Positions 30,655 to 42,771 of a stretch of DNA of 64,000 nt are shown piece by piece (within the stretch, counting starts at the first letter, position 1; each line of letters starts with the position of its first letter). The stretch lies in NCBI GenBank assembly GCA_037042915.1, contig CM073195.1:1922001-1986000 (forward strand). Reading direction: 5' to 3'. The position numbers and the translations under genes are program-made. Source of the DNA: Auricularia sp. M13. Lineage: Eukaryota; Basidiomycota; Agaricomycetes; Auriculariales; Auriculariaceae. The notes under the pieces are model-generated. The model made no database searches. It was not told the DNA's origin and saw only the letters and a list, made by a program, of their open reading frames with translations.

Positions 30655-33124
30655 TCAGAGCAGGAAGCGAGCGAGGGCAGCGACGACGACAGTGAGGGCG
30701 ATAGCGGCAGGTGGGGCAGCAACGGCGGGCGCGGCATTATCGCCGTCCGCACCACCATCACCGCTCCCATCCCCGCCGCTCCCATTCCCACTCCCACCGC
30801 CGGGAACAGAGCCGCCATTATACTCCGCGCGCACAATATCACTCGCAATCTCCGCGAGGCCATACGTCCCCGCCATCAAATGCGCGGCCCACACAATCGG
30901 GGGGACACTCGCGTCGGCGACCCTGACATTCTTCAGGCCGTAGACTTTGAGCGAGGCGTCGACGACGCCGCCCAGCGCGCGCGGGAGCATCGCGCACGAG
31001 GACGACGGGTGGAACTCGGTCCCGATTTGCGTCTGGAGCCACGCGTCCCACTCGGCGTCGCTGCCCTCCGCGGAGACTGCCGCGCCCGGCAGGACTTCGG
31101 ACGTCATGAGCGTGGAGAGGGGCGCGGTGTTGCCCAATTGGCGTGCGAGGCGCAGGCCTTGGCGCAGGACTGCTGAGTCTGCGAGGGTTCGGTTAGCGGG
31201 GGAGGGAGAATGAGAGAGATGGGGGTGGGGGCGAGAGAGGGAGAGAGGGAGAGCGAGAGGAAGAGGGAGAAGGGAGAGCGAGAGGGAGACAAAAAAGTGA
31301 GGAGCCAACGCACCAGCCCCATGCGCCAAATAATTCGGATCAATCTTCGGCGCGCCAAACGCGCCCGTCTCGGCGTCAATATAAATGCGTCCATGGCTCA
31401 ACGGATGCTGCAGCGCGGCGGTAATCCGAATCGCCCCCGCACTATTAATCGCCAGCAGCATCTCGAGCTGGCCCACGGGCCCCGCGGCGAGCTTGGCCGT
31501 GGCGGCGTAGATGGCCTTGTAGCCCGCGAGCACCGTCGGGTCCGTGCTGGGCACCTGCGCGAGCGCGACGTCCAGCGTGTCGGCGATCCCGCTCGCGAAG
31601 GCCGGCGCGCCCGACGCGCCGAAGAGCGCGCTGGCGTTCAGGTAGGCCGTCGCGGAGTTGACGAAGGAGAGGAAGACGGGGTCGTTCTGCAGTAAGGTGC
31701 GAGGTGAGCGGCAAAGTGGGCATTGGACGCGTGACGAGTGGGCGCACCTTTTCGGGCCCGTCGCCGTTGTACACCGCACCGGCGGTGAGGCTGTCCGTCG
31801 TCCATTGCAAGTTGAGACTCTGCGCCGCGCCGGTGAGATGAGTTATTCCGGGAGTGAGTAAAGTAAGGCGGGAGATGACGACGCACGACGTGATCCTGGA
31901 GATGCTGACCCACGCCCGGGAGCTCCTCGACCACATCGACGCCAGCATCAGCCAGGACGTCCTTCGGGCCCACACCGCTATGCAGCAGCACCGCCGGGCT
32001 GCCCACCGTGCCGCCCGCCAGAATCGCCTCCTTGCCGACCTTGACGGTCTTGGTCGTGCTGCCGTCCAGACTGTACTCGACGGCCGTCGCCTGCTTCGTG
32101 CTGGGGTCGATGATCAAGCGCGTGACGAAGGCGTTGGTGACGACGTCGTAGTTGGCGCGCGGCGGGAGCGGGTCGAGGTAGCCCGACTTGGAGTAGGAGC
32201 GCGTCCAGTTGGACGGGTTGATCGCGGACGTCGCGACGTACACGCCCCAGTTCTGCCCGCCGTAGGTGTCGCGCGAGAGCGGCATGCCGAGGTTCTGCAT
32301 CGCCGTCGACCAGTCGCCCACCGTGTCGAACGTGCTACAGTGTACATCATCAGCAACACTCATACATACATACTTGGCAGATGTAGCCCCAGACGCACTA
32401 TCCCGGGTACGAATAATGAATGGGCCCGCTCGTGCCGTGGCTCGCCGCGTTGTACGTGATCTGCGCCTTCTGGGCGATATCGTCCGAGGGCGGGTTGAAG
32501 GTCTCGCTCTTCTTCATCGCGGCGAAGAGCTTGTCCCACGTCCAGTTGTCCGCGCCGTCCATGCCGGCGAGCAGGTCGTGCCACGCCTGGACCTCGAGCT
32601 CGCCCGGCCGGTTCATGTACAGCCCGTTGATCGCGCCGCTGCCTGCACCCAATTCCAGTAACGCTCAGAGAATGCGGCTGCAGGACGCACCGCCGAGCAC
32701 CTTGCCGCGCGGCCAGGCGAGCTGGCGGCCGCCCGCGCCCTTCTGCGGCGTCGTCTGGAAGTTCCAGTTGATGCCCGGGATGTTCTCGGCGTAATATGTG
32801 TATCCCGGGATCGCTGCGGACGACAGTGAGTGAGTACTCTACTCTGCACTTCGAAACGCGGACTGCGGACTGACTAATGCGGTCCTTAATGGCCTCGGTC
32901 TCCTCGCCGGAGCCGCCGGCCTCGAGCACGAGCACGGTGTGGTTCGCGTCCTCCGACAGGCGCGCGCCGAGCACCAGCCCGGCCAGGCCGCCGCCGACGA
33001 TGACGAAGTCGTACGAGTCCTTCATCGCAGAGCTCGGCACCAGGTTGCGCGCGCGCAGGCGCTGCGGCGAGGGCGAGGCCGCTGCGCTGGCCGCTAGTAG
33101 CGCGAGCGTAGTGTGCGTTCGCAT
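30655..33124 (-). CDS. Secreted GMC oxidoreductase (AA3 type), glucose/aryl-alcohol oxidase-like
   Basis: Seven exons fit in phase: 33124-32875, 32813-32691, 32642-32399, 32334-31887, 31819-31748, 31686-31314 and 31178-30655, giving 677 residues. A signal peptide ([17 protein letters not shown]) precedes the FAD-binding fold ([18 protein letters not shown], about residues 39-56). The GMC signature [19 protein letters not shown] is formed across intron 2. The catalytic His lies in [10 protein letters not shown] (about residue 560), and a second His in [17 protein letters not shown] (about 602). Such enzymes oxidise sugars or alcohols and release hydrogen peroxide, which feeds lignin attack. 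The C-terminus is Gly/Ser-rich and ends in a hydrophobic AALARFLL tail, which suggests a GPI anchor. Intron 6 (135 bp) is very CT-rich. Substrate cannot be told from sequence. Confidence 0.9.
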
Positions 33125-33165
33125 TAGGAGAAAGAAAGAGAGAGAGAGGAGAAGGGATCGGACGT
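33125..33165 (-). promoter_or_regulatory. CT-rich tract directly upstream of the GMC start
   Basis: On the coding strand this is a nearly pure C/T run (CTCTCTCT type) ending at the start codon. Pyrimidine tracts just before the start are common in strongly expressed filamentous-fungal genes. Its role here is inferred. Confidence 0.4.
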
Positions 33166-35163
33166 TGGGATGAGGTGGGCGGCTGCGGCTGCGGCGATGA
33201 CGAGTTTAAGTAATCGTCGGGTCTGGCGATCTCCTCATGGCCTTGGCGCGGCATCGCATCGCTTCTGCTTCTGCTGTGAGTGGATGTGGCTCCGGGGGAC
33301 CAGACTCCCAGCCCAGCCAGCCAGCCCACATGAGTCCCGCCGGGGCCAAGCAGAGACTCGACTGCGGAGTATAATATAGAACAACCGTTCCCATGCCAGC
33401 CCCGCTTCTCCCTCTCCCTCAGGTTGCTCAGACTGACGACCAGAACGAGCCTTCCACGTCGTCTGCTGTCCACTGTCAGCCTGAGCCTCTGCACTTCCGA
33501 CAACGCGCCTCCTACGTAACTAAGCGCCCGCGGCAACCGGCCCGGATCTCGGCATGCAAACGGCGTGAGGCGCCCGCACTGAGAGTAGACGACGGCGCTG
33601 AGCGAGCCTTGTTCTTCATTCAATCGCTCGAACGGTGAGCGCCGCGTTCATGCAATCATTAAGATGCACTACACACGTACCCGGCATAGGTATCCCCTCG
33701 CCCGCGGCACACGACCGCGCGCCTTGACGCGGACTAAATACCGCCTGCATATTCTGGATTGCGCGCATGGGTGCGAACGCCGAACGAGCGACGACAGAGA
33801 GACGCGCTTTACATGAAAGTAATGGTTGAGATGCTGCCGCTGGTTTAATCCTTCGAAGCGCGTACCGCAACTACAGGAGGCTATTAAGTTAGGACCGGAA
33901 GCGGCAGCAGCGCTTGAGACCGCCTTCCTCGGCGCTCCTTTTAGTCGACGCTGCACATGGGGCGTTAGACGAGATTGTACAGCAGGCCTGCACGCTTGGG
34001 CCATTCGCATGTCACTCTGACAAGGGACCGTCCGCTTTGTGTAATGTGGCTAAGTACTTATGCGCACCCGGGGAAGGCTCACACTACAGTATGTGTTCCC
34101 ACGCGATGTATACTGTACTTCTATTCTGCGCGAGTGATGTCCCTGCACTTCTATAGTCTTCAAGTTGCTTGAGTCCGGTCGTGCGAGAATAGGACAATGT
34201 CGGAGTTGACACGCCTTCGACGCGCTGTGCTATCGGATACACTCAGCGACTGCAGCCGTGCTTTGCCTCTGTCCATTTGAGTGATGTGTACTGACATTCT
34301 CACACAAGTAGCTATCTTATGCTACTGGAAAAATCATTGCACTGCGCTCTCATATCAGCTCAAATTTCGCAGCTGTAGGAACCTACCTCAGGCTCCGAAT
34401 CAGTGGGAGGATCCAATCTCAGTTCGGAACGGGTGGCAACCTTTCTCCTTGCGGATCTCTGCCCATACTGTTACTACAGCAATTGAACCAGCCCTGAGCA
34501 GGATCCGGACGCCACGTCATCCTTGAGTCTGACTGGCAACTGTTCAACGTTCACAGGCCTGAGACTTTCCGCCATCAACTTGAACTACGCGTATAAATCG
34601 CAAAGATCAGAGTCACCAAGGCAGCCGACGACGAGTTGGGCACTACTGATCATCGCGCGTGCGTGCGTTCGCCTGGGGTGAGAAGCCCCAGACGCACTGG
34701 CCGACGTGAACTAAAGCGACGCCGTTCCGACTTCCCGGGAAGAAACGGACTTGAAGAGCAGCAGGACTCCGATGCCCCCGTTACTGTACGAAGATTCGCT
34801 GGCCCCGCGCGACACTGCCAGTGCTGTTGTCGCGCTCCGGGGATACGCGCGGCGTCGACTCGGGCTGGTTGTTACCGCTGCACATGGAGCCCTTCATTCC
34901 TGTCCGCCCTTGCCCGCCCAGAAATTTCTGCGTCCGCAAGCTGCTCCGAGCCCGCGACGCGCTGCATGAGACGATCATCGTGTCAAGAGTAATCAAATGC
35001 AGTGCCCGTTCAGCAATGCGTGTGCGGTACTAAGGAGGCAATTTATCTATTGTCGGAGAGGGGGGTACGCGCCGCGCATACATGAGAAGGGATACAATCG
35101 GAATGCCATTCTTTGCGGAGGGGTTTATGTAGTTCCGAATCTAACAGGAAGACGCCTGAAGAC
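33166..35163. other. Intergenic between the GMC gene and the hAT-like element
   Basis: No convincing gene is seen in about 2 kb. There is a TATA-like GTATAAATCG at 34590-34599 and a small hairpin (GCCTGGGGTGAGAAGCCCCAG) near 34671-34691, but no frame downstream shows family features or intron phase. The right edge contains CTGAAGAC (35156-35163), the left target duplication of the next element. Confidence 0.4.
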
Positions 35164-35685
35164 AGGCCCCCCGAAAATACTATATAATGTTGTTTCCGTC
35201 TGCCGGACATGGCAGGTGGTTTTGACCTCACCTTGTGTCCGCAGCACCGGACATGGCAGGCTGTTGGGCCCCAGGTCGTGGAGGCCTGTCCGGACATGCT
35301 CCGCCGGGCTGCAAGGTCGTTTCCCCATGTCCGGACATGGTCCGCCGGAGATAACGCTCTGGGTGGTCCGCGGGTACACTCTCACCTGGAGTAGATACAT
35401 TCGAAGATATCTAAGCTCTATGCTGTCTTTAAAACACCGTAACATGCTCCTTAAATATCAGGATACTTGATAGCGACTCCCTGGGTTCTTTCAGGGAAAA
35501 AATTGCGAATTTCGGAGCCTTTTCGGAGCTATTTTTGGCATGTCCGGACATGCGCACGCCCTGCCGCGCACCTCAGATTTGATGTGTCCGGACATGACAG
35601 GCTCGAGAGCCCAAAAAATGTCCGGACATGCAGCCAAATTTTGAAAATTTTGGAAACAACATTATATAGTATATTCGGGGGGCCT
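35164..35685. mobile_element. hAT-like non-autonomous DNA transposon (522 bp)
   Basis: Terminal inverted repeats of about 34 bp (AGGCCCCCCGAAAATACTAT at the left end and its mirror at 35652-35685) differ at one position. The element is flanked by a perfect 8-bp duplication CTGAAGAC (35156-35163 and 35686-35693), the size made by hAT transposases. It has no coding capacity. Inside are at least seven copies of CCGGACATG, several as the full palindrome TGTCCGGACATG, in both halves. Repeated subterminal motifs of this kind are transposase binding sites in other hAT elements, and the same role is inferred here. Confidence 0.85.
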
Positions 35686-35693
35686 CTGAAGAC

Positions 35694-36073
35694 GCGCACT
35701 GCGCACGTGGGATCCACGTGGGTTTCTAATCTCAGCATTCGTGATGATCGGATAGGTATTGGATCATCGACAGCGATCCCATGATGACTAACCCCACATT
35801 ACCCACCTCTGCCTGAACCATCCCCATCCCGCTATCTCGCACGTCGTCAATATGCTACTAATCTGGATTTGTCTACCCATATTAACCCCCATCTAGGTTC
35901 TCTCCCAGGGTTTTCAAAGCCAAGACGAGCGCTGAGCAAGTTTGTCATCTACATATAGGCGCTGAAGATCGCGCGCAGCTGCGCAGTGTCGATTTGCCGG
36001 ACAGCCACTCTCCTCGTCTCTTACTTACCCCTAACATCGGCGCGCCATGGACTCTTTCTCCCATTCCTAACGC
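35694..36073. other. Upstream region of the GT61 gene
   Basis: No gene is seen. The stretch probably contains the promoter of the glycosyltransferase gene. No clear TATA box is visible. Confidence 0.4.
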
Positions 36074-37934
36074 ATGCTTTCGCGAGACAGCAGCGCCTGG
36101 CGCTGGCACTGGCCATGGCGCAGTACGGAAGGCTACGAGGCCATCAACCTCGACACCGTGGAGTCGGCTGGGCCTGAGGCTTCGCAGTTCCGCAGGACGC
36201 AATCCACGCATTGGAACATATTCTGGCTCGTCTCTGTCGCTCTTGGTTCTCTGCTCCTCGGCGTTCTCCTCGGTGCCATCTGCGTGCGTTGGCGGGCCAG
36301 CGCACCGCTGGAACTCGCGCCGTTGCCCCCAGGCAACCTCTCGAACGCGCTCGCGCTCTTCGCTGCGCGTCACAAAAATGCGCCGTCCGCGCACTGGGCG
36401 CCCATGGCCATTTCATCCTGCACGCCCAACATGCACCCGTACCACGCCCCGTGCGTCGCCATGCGCGAGGCCAAAGTCGCATACGGCGAGGAGCTCGTGT
36501 ACCCCGACTTCCGCATCCGCGAACCGATCTTTGCGCCCTCTCGCCGCCAGTCCGACCGCCCATACTGGCGCTCTCTCCTCATCAAGATCCGCGAGCGCGC
36601 GTCCTTCTGTCCAGAAGAATTCTGGGCGTGCTACCGCGGGATCTCTGGCCAGAACATCGTGAGTCGCATCGATACCATATGGCGATAGCGCTAACAGTAT
36701 CGCTTGTCCCAGATCGTTGTCAACTCCACCTATGCTGGTGTACCGCGCCCTGACACCTGGACGGACCAAACTTGCATGGGCGGCCGCGTGTCCATCACCG
36801 GACTGCAGTTCGATCCCCAGGCGGCGCACCTCAGCCCAGCCGATTACGATCAACAGTTCCCGACTGACAGGCTCGTCATCGCAGCGTCGCCCGACTCGTG
36901 GTCGTTCCAACACTTCCTGGATCGCGTAACGTGCATATGCTTTCTCGTCTGTCGATACGGCAAACGCAACTCATTATGACGATATAGCCACATCCTAGCC
37001 CAGGGCGAACACCTCAACCAGGGTCTTCATCCAGAGGTCGCGATCGGCCGTAGTCCAGTACCTTCAGTGCGGCAAATGTGGGAGATGTTGGGGTACAAGG
37101 CCGCGGACGATATGCACTACAACGGCAAGCACGTCGCGGCCAAAAGCATCCTGTTCAGCTGCCGCGCGCCCCTCATCCACCCATACTCGTCCTTCCGCAC
37201 ACTCGAGGCGTTTCGACTCGTGGAGCCCAGGGTTCCCCTGCGGAAGCGCAAAAAGGTACGTGCGGCACCGAGATGTCGTGCGAAGGCGCTGACCGTGGGC
37301 GCCACAGGTCATGTATTGCAGCCGCTCGACGGGGAAGGGGATCATGAACGGCGGGAGGAAAGTCTTGAACGAGCCAGCGCTTCTCGATGCTATCCGCGCG
37401 CTGCTCGTCGAGCGTAAACAGGGCGAGGAGCTCGTCGTGTTCAACCAGGACGACTACGGCGGCCAGCCGCAGCTGATGAAGTGGTTTCACGATAACGGTG
37501 CGCCGCGGCATCTGGTATTCTCTTTTCATACATGGATCATTTACACACCCCCTTCGACAGTGCGCGCGATTATTGGTCCCCATGGAGGGGCTTTGTTCAA
37601 TCATAGATGGTGAGCGCTATGCGATATTGCGCGCAGTGTTGACAGTCTACTGATCGCGATCGTCTCTCCCACTGCCAGGACGGGCGCGGATACACTTGTG
37701 CTCGAGATGATGCCCACATCGTACACGTCTCTGATGTTCTGGGAGGAGGCGTCGATTCTCGGCCAGGTCTACGTCAACATGATCCTCCCGGCCAACGGCA
37801 CGAACACGGACTTCGAGACGGACGTCCCGGCCGTCATCGAGATTCTGCGCGAGCATCTGGGCAAGCCGGATAAGCGTGGGCCGGCGCTCGACTCGGATTA
37901 TCGCTGGCATGCCGAGGAATTGCAGGGAAGCTAG
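36074..37934 (+). CDS. Glycosyltransferase family 61 protein (type II membrane)
   Basis: Five exons fit in phase: 36074-36658, 36713-36930, 36988-37255, 37308-37609 and 37679-37934, giving 542 residues. A short cytosolic N-terminus is followed by one membrane span (IFWLVSVALGSLLLGVLLGA, about residues 49-71), as in Golgi type II enzymes. The luminal part shows the family 61 pattern: FQHFLDRVTHILAQGEH, VMYCSRSTGKGIMNGGRK, a VFNQDDY region, then the sugar-nucleotide motif IIGPHGGALFNHRW near residue 450. Family 61 includes EOGT (O-GlcNAc) and plant xylosyl/arabinosyl transferases, and the fungal members are mostly uncharacterised. The donor sugar and acceptor cannot be told. Confidence 0.88.
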
Positions 37935-38146
37935 TGACACGGACACGACTCCCGCTCTGCATCTTGCTGTCACACTGAACGGAAATTGATGTATTCTACA
38001 GTGATATAATTATAGAATGGGTTGAAGCATACTAATACGGGCTATGGGATGGTTCGGACAGCGGAGGTTGTACTTAGCTTGCCACGGGAAGATATCGTAT
38101 ACCAATGGATGCGGGGGTACAGTTGAATACAATGATGCGGTCTGAC

Positions 38147-39748
38147 TCACGGGCACAACTCAATGTCTGAGAAAAAGGGACGAAGAAGAGCGACTTCGTC
38201 GCTGTATTTTTCTTGAAAAAGAACGCCATCCAGGATGAGGCCGGGCAACCGCGCGATGTCCACTCGAAGCGTGTTCTGCACAAAGGCTCTGAGCGCCACA
38301 GCGGACAAGACGGGCCGCCGCGCAGCAGGCGGAAGCACGTCGTGGCCCTCTACAGGAGCGTGCGACGAAAAGCACAGTGTCTCGAGCGACGGGCAGTCCC
38401 ACTGCAGGCCCTTCGTGCTGCAGCAAGTGAAGATGTGCTGCGCCTGCGGCGGATACGTCGAATCGGCTAGCGTCGTGCCGCGAACGAAAATCGTGACGAT
38501 GCGAAGCGCGGGGAGCTCCAGAGCGAACAGATCGGCGAGGTCCTCGGCGTGCACGTACTCCCAAAGCGCGATTGACGAGATCGTGGATGCAGTCGGATAG
38601 ATCCTTCTCAGAACACGGTCGACCGCGTGGCTGGACAGCTGCGAGAATACCCGTTTTTTGTCGGCGGAATCGCGCACGATGAGCAGGCTCGTATCCCCAG
38701 AGCGCATCAGGAATAGGTATTTGATGTCCTGCAGCTCCTTGAAGACGAACATGATGGTTGGAACGGTGCCAGCGCGGAGATGGATGGTCGGGATTGACTT
38801 GTAGTCGAAGGCACGGAGCGTCTGAACCTGCACTTGAGTTGTGCCATCGGCCGCGAGCTCGCTGAGGGTGAACTCCTCTAATTGGCGGAAAATTCCCGCA
38901 GACGGCTGCTTTGGAGCAGGCTCGTGATTGGCTGGTGTGCCGCGCAGAATGGACTGCAGTGAAAACTTGCGCACGCGCGCGCAAATGCGCGAGAGTCCGC
39001 TGACGCAGGGGAGCGAGGTGGTGTTGGGAGCATTAAGCAGGTTCCATTCTTTAACAGCATCCAGCGCTGGGCATTTGTTCGGAAGCCAGCCTCCAGGGTT
39101 GACGAAGGTAATTGTCGATAGGCGCGGCGCATGCTGGTCGAAAAGGGAAGACTTGATGGTGAAGTAGTCTGGTGAATGCACATGAAACTGCTCGAGGATC
39201 GGCGCCTGGGTAGCAAATAGTTTCCTAGTCTGTGGACCATCGTAGCCGGTTCCAAACGACAAGGCCAAGTAGCGAGTGCGATGCAGATTGGCAGTCACAG
39301 CTTCGATCACGCGACCCTGCACATCATCACGGACCTCAGTCAGGTTCAGGTCGACGTGTAGTGGACGTGAATTCGACCGGCGTAGGACAGTATGAATAGC
39401 GTCCAGCCCTGCTGAAGACAGGCCGCTCAACGTGCACCAGAGACTAGAATCCTGCATTGCTGCCGTTCTCCAAAGACGACACACTTGGGTCGCACGAATG
39501 ATGTCTCCGAATCCAGAAGTAGAGGCGAACGGCGGGTGTTGCAAGTAATTAAAGATGCGAGAGAGCAGCTCATTCGTCAGGACTACTACGTGCGGTGGCG
39601 AATCTGGTCGAGGAAGAAACTGATTAAGCTGGATTTTGCAGAGCGAGCGTGCAGGAGGTGTCATGCGGGCGCGAATAGACGTGGTCGCTTCGATGACTAC
39701 GTTTTCAATTTCGTTCAGAACTGCGTCCGGAGAAAAATCGCTGTGCAC
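38147..39748 (-). CDS. F-box protein, copy 1
   Basis: A single exon gives 533 residues. It starts MHSDFSPDAVLNEIENVV, a short N-terminal helix shared with the second copy at 55228. The F-box is at about residues 54-105 (VLTNELLSRIFNYLQ, TQVCRLWRTAAMQDSSLWCTL). The rest is a Leu-rich region resembling degenerate leucine-rich repeats, ending LILDGVLFQEKYSDEV. F-box proteins bind Skp1 and present substrates to SCF ubiquitin ligases. Agaricomycetes carry large, fast-evolving families of them. The target is unknown. It is convergent with the GT61 gene, about 210 bp away. Confidence 0.88.
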   Translation of the reverse strand: MHSDFSPDAVLNEIENVVIEATTSIRARMTPPARSLCKIQLNQFLPRPDSPPHVVVLTNELLSRIFNYLQHPPFASTSGFGDIIRATQVCRLWRTAAMQDSSLWCTLSGLSSAGLDAIHTVLRRSNSRPLHVDLNLTEVRDDVQGRVIEAVTANLHRTRYLALSFGTGYDGPQTRKLFATQAPILEQFHVHSPDYFTIKSSLFDQHAPRLSTITFVNPGGWLPNKCPALDAVKEWNLLNAPNTTSLPCVSGLSRICARVRKFSLQSILRGTPANHEPAPKQPSAGIFRQLEEFTLSELAADGTTQVQVQTLRAFDYKSIPTIHLRAGTVPTIMFVFKELQDIKYLFLMRSGDTSLLIVRDSADKKRVFSQLSSHAVDRVLRRIYPTASTISSIALWEYVHAEDLADLFALELPALRIVTIFVRGTTLADSTYPPQAQHIFTCCSTKGLQWDCPSLETLCFSSHAPVEGHDVLPPAARRPVLSAVALRAFVQNTLRVDIARLPGLILDGVLFQEKYSDEVALLRPFFSDIELCP

Positions 39749-40261
39749 CCGCTAATGAGTGGGAAGGTCAGCGCAGCGGCAAGACGCACCCGGGCGTCCT
39801 CTCGAGTACACATTGCATTGTTAAATTGACAATGCTGGTAAGCCCGTGGCGTTCGCGAAAATTGAGAGACATGGTCGAAGTCAAGAACGATTGAATCTCC
39901 GACCGCTATTTCACCCGACGATGGGATCGCATGAGGCTCTCACAATGAATTCCAGACTCTGGGTACGGGAAAGATCTGAAGAATATTGTACCATAACGGG
40001 GTGCTGACAATAGAAATTATTCTGGCCCATTGGGTGCACCAGCCGGGCATTTGGGCATCAGCGGAGTACATCGTTGAGTTGCAGTGAACGCGAGACGACG
40101 GATTGTCTTGTGATCGCTGCTTCCGGATCTAACTAATAGAATCTAAGACTGGGCAGGTAACGCCCAGGTAAAGCCGCGGATGCACTAGCGTGGGTCAAGC
40201 GCGCGGGATCAATCCGACGGTTGAACGCTCTTCTCCTTCAACCACCTCGCGTTCATACTCA
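39749..40261. other. Divergent intergenic region
   Basis: About 510 bp between the starts of the first F-box gene (-) and the uncharacterised gene (+), likely holding both promoters. No distinct motif was recognised. Confidence 0.4.
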
Positions 40262-42300
40262 ATGTCAGCGCGGACGTACTTCAGCTTCGTTGTACCAGTG
40301 CTTTTGGCCCTTGTCCAACGCGACACCGACGAGATTCAACGGCACGGCTCAATGCACCCCGACCGTGTGTGGCTCGCCGGCTCGGATCCGCCCTCCAGAT
40401 GGCCGCAAATCGCACAGACCATCTACAGTTCACGGGGGGCTACGGACCTGCAACACATTTTGCATGCCTTTCTATCGGAAATGATCGCGGCTGACGGTGG
40501 CATGATATTGGGAGCCATTCTCGCCGCGGTCTTCAGCGTTCTTCCGTTGCTGACCAGGTCCATACTCTGGAGTTTCTGCTACATCTCTTCTGCTTCAGTC
40601 ACTGCTTCTATCCCTCCCATTCGTTTTCCCCTTCCCCAAAGCGTCCTGAGCTTGAGGAGTCTCCATCAGGCGCGAGCCACAATCACGCAGGTGGTATGTA
40701 TTCCACTCGACGTCGTATCTTTGGCTGACATCATGAATTTATCAGAAATTATCTCACGTTTTGAACGGACTTGCATCGGCAAGACCCACATATCGAAAAG
40801 TGGCTACTTTTGCCCCGACGCTTCACTACGCTGATATTTCGACGAAGGGGAATGAATCTCCTGAACCTTTTGCAAGTGAAGAATCGGTTGATTCATGCCA
40901 GGAAGCAGAGGTACGCGATCCAGCCATCTGTATTGTGGATGCTCAAACTGGTAAAATATTAGCTACGCATGTCTGACCCTGATGTGGTCCTGGACGACGC
41001 CGTGGAAGGTATATCGGTAAGTGTACATGCAATTACCTGTGGGAGGTATCTAATTTTATTACACAATGAGGCATCCTCTGGTTGGACCTTCGATGGAGAC
41101 GAATCCCCATCGTCCAGGACTGTCAATGAGGTATGCACACTGTTGTTCTCAGCAACATACAATGTTGAGCGATCTCCTCAGGAACACGCACTGGTCTTTC
41201 TGCAGATGTTTGTCTCTGCAGAATCGCCGCCAGTCTCTCCTTGCGCCGCCAGTGCAGGTGACGCACGTGCGCCTCACGATCTCGGGACAGTCGAGCCTTT
41301 CTGCCCTCAGATAAAGATTGTGAATTCGAATGAACCCCCGGTGATTCCACTTCTCTCGGCGCATTCCCTGGCTTCCACGATTCCGGAAGTGCAAGGGTCG
41401 CTGCCTTTAGGGAACTCAGCTCTATCTGCACCGTCTTTATCTCCGCATCCGGCCCCCGCATTGGAGGGAGCGTCCGCGCCCATTTGGCCCTTAAGTGCTG
41501 GTGCGTTAGACGACCCGATACCTACAGCAGGAGTCTTGATCGCTGAGGTGGAACCGTCGCCTCCGGTATCGATGTTGGCTCTGGACGCGCTGTGCAACGG
41601 CGTCGACGCGATTTCCGAAGAACTGCAGGGCATCAGTTCTGATCCAGTATCAGACATTTCTCCAGGCTCCTCCGAGCTGCCGGAGAGTGCAGATACTTCT
41701 TCTCTGGCTGTGGGAGATCATCATCCCGAGGGACATTCCATTCCCCCGCACATCTCCGGCATTGAAGACGCCCCCTCAGGACCCCTGCCTACCACCAGTA
41801 CATTCCGGAAGCCCGCGATAGCTTCTGGAATGTCGGAAAGCATGCCCTCCACTGATGATAAGGACCTCGAGCTGAGTCCTGATCTCCGCAACGAAATTAT
41901 GTATTTGTTCGCCTCCCTCGAGGGCCCTCCTGCTGGATCTCGTGTCACCCAGCACGTCGTGGGCGATGGACAAGCCTTTTCTGGCCACGCTGCTCAGGTG
42001 GGCGAATCGCTCTCCGAGATTTTGCAACTGATCTGCCATGCAGATTCGAATCCGGCAGCCATACGAGGATCGCCTCCGCGATCTTTTGCTGCAATCTCAA
42101 GCGCAGGTACCGCACACGCTTCTACCCCGGCATCTGGAGCGAAGATTTTCTCGCAATTGGCGAAGCGCTGCTTGATTCTCAATTTCTCGTTGTCCGACTC
42201 ATCGCGGCTTCCGCCTCGTTGTCCCATCTGTCTTACTGTCCCAAAGTCTTTGTCTGCTCGAATCACATGCAAATGCGGCCCTAAGGCTGCCGATCGGTGA
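40262..42300 (+). CDS. Uncharacterised multi-exon protein
   Basis: I do not recognise this protein. Four short introns with consensus ends keep the phase: exons 40262-40693, 40746-40910, 40963-41016, 41071-41130 and 41182-42300 (donors GTATGT, GTACGC, GTAAGT, GTATGC), giving about 609 residues. The N-terminus has a hydrophobic TYFSFVVPVLLALVQ and a second hydrophobic patch (MILGAILAAVFSVLPLL). The long middle is Ser/Pro/Glu-rich and probably disordered. Near the end is CPICLTVPKSLSARITCKC, a four-cysteine cluster that could bind zinc. The stop at 42298-42300 overlaps a GTGAGC donor-like site, so a further small exon is possible. Coding status rests on splice phase only. Confidence 0.5.
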
Positions 42301-42771
42301 GCGGTCTCTCAACTCGTCTTCGTTCGCAAGCATTGACTGAGTGCTCAGCTTCTCGTCATACTCAATGTAGCGCCGACGACGCTTTGATCGAGCTTTTCCA
42401 GAGCTCTCAAACTCTCACGGCATTCCCGGATCCAACATGTACCCCTCGTCCTCGTCCACACCTTGTCGTCTGCCACTTTTGTAACCTCTCAGTCTCGGCC
42501 ACCATGTGCTTATGCCACCATCTATGCAATCTGATATTCTTACACTAACTGGTGCGAGCGGCGCAGCTACCCCGGCCGACGGTCCGACCAAAACAGACAG
42601 TGGCTTACCTTCAAGTTCAGTGCACAGACCGGCGCGGGACTTGAGCACGCTCACGAACCGAACCAGGGCACGACATTCCTTTCAGATATGCAGAGGCTAT
42701 CATTGGCAGACATCATACGGTCATACAGTACTACAGAGAGCGCGACAGCAACGTGAACAGATCACAAGGGC
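42301..42771. other. Region between convergent genes
   Basis: About 470 bp between the uncharacterised gene (+) and the membrane protein gene (-). A Cys/His-rich open stretch (CHFCNLSVSATMCLCHHLC near 42470-42530) is open on the plus strand. It might be a last exon of the preceding gene but lacks a convincing phase-matched junction. Confidence 0.35.

Noticed and set aside
34590-34992. TATA-like site followed by short plus-strand frames
   Set aside because: The frames lack a signal peptide or any conserved pattern, and start contexts are poor.
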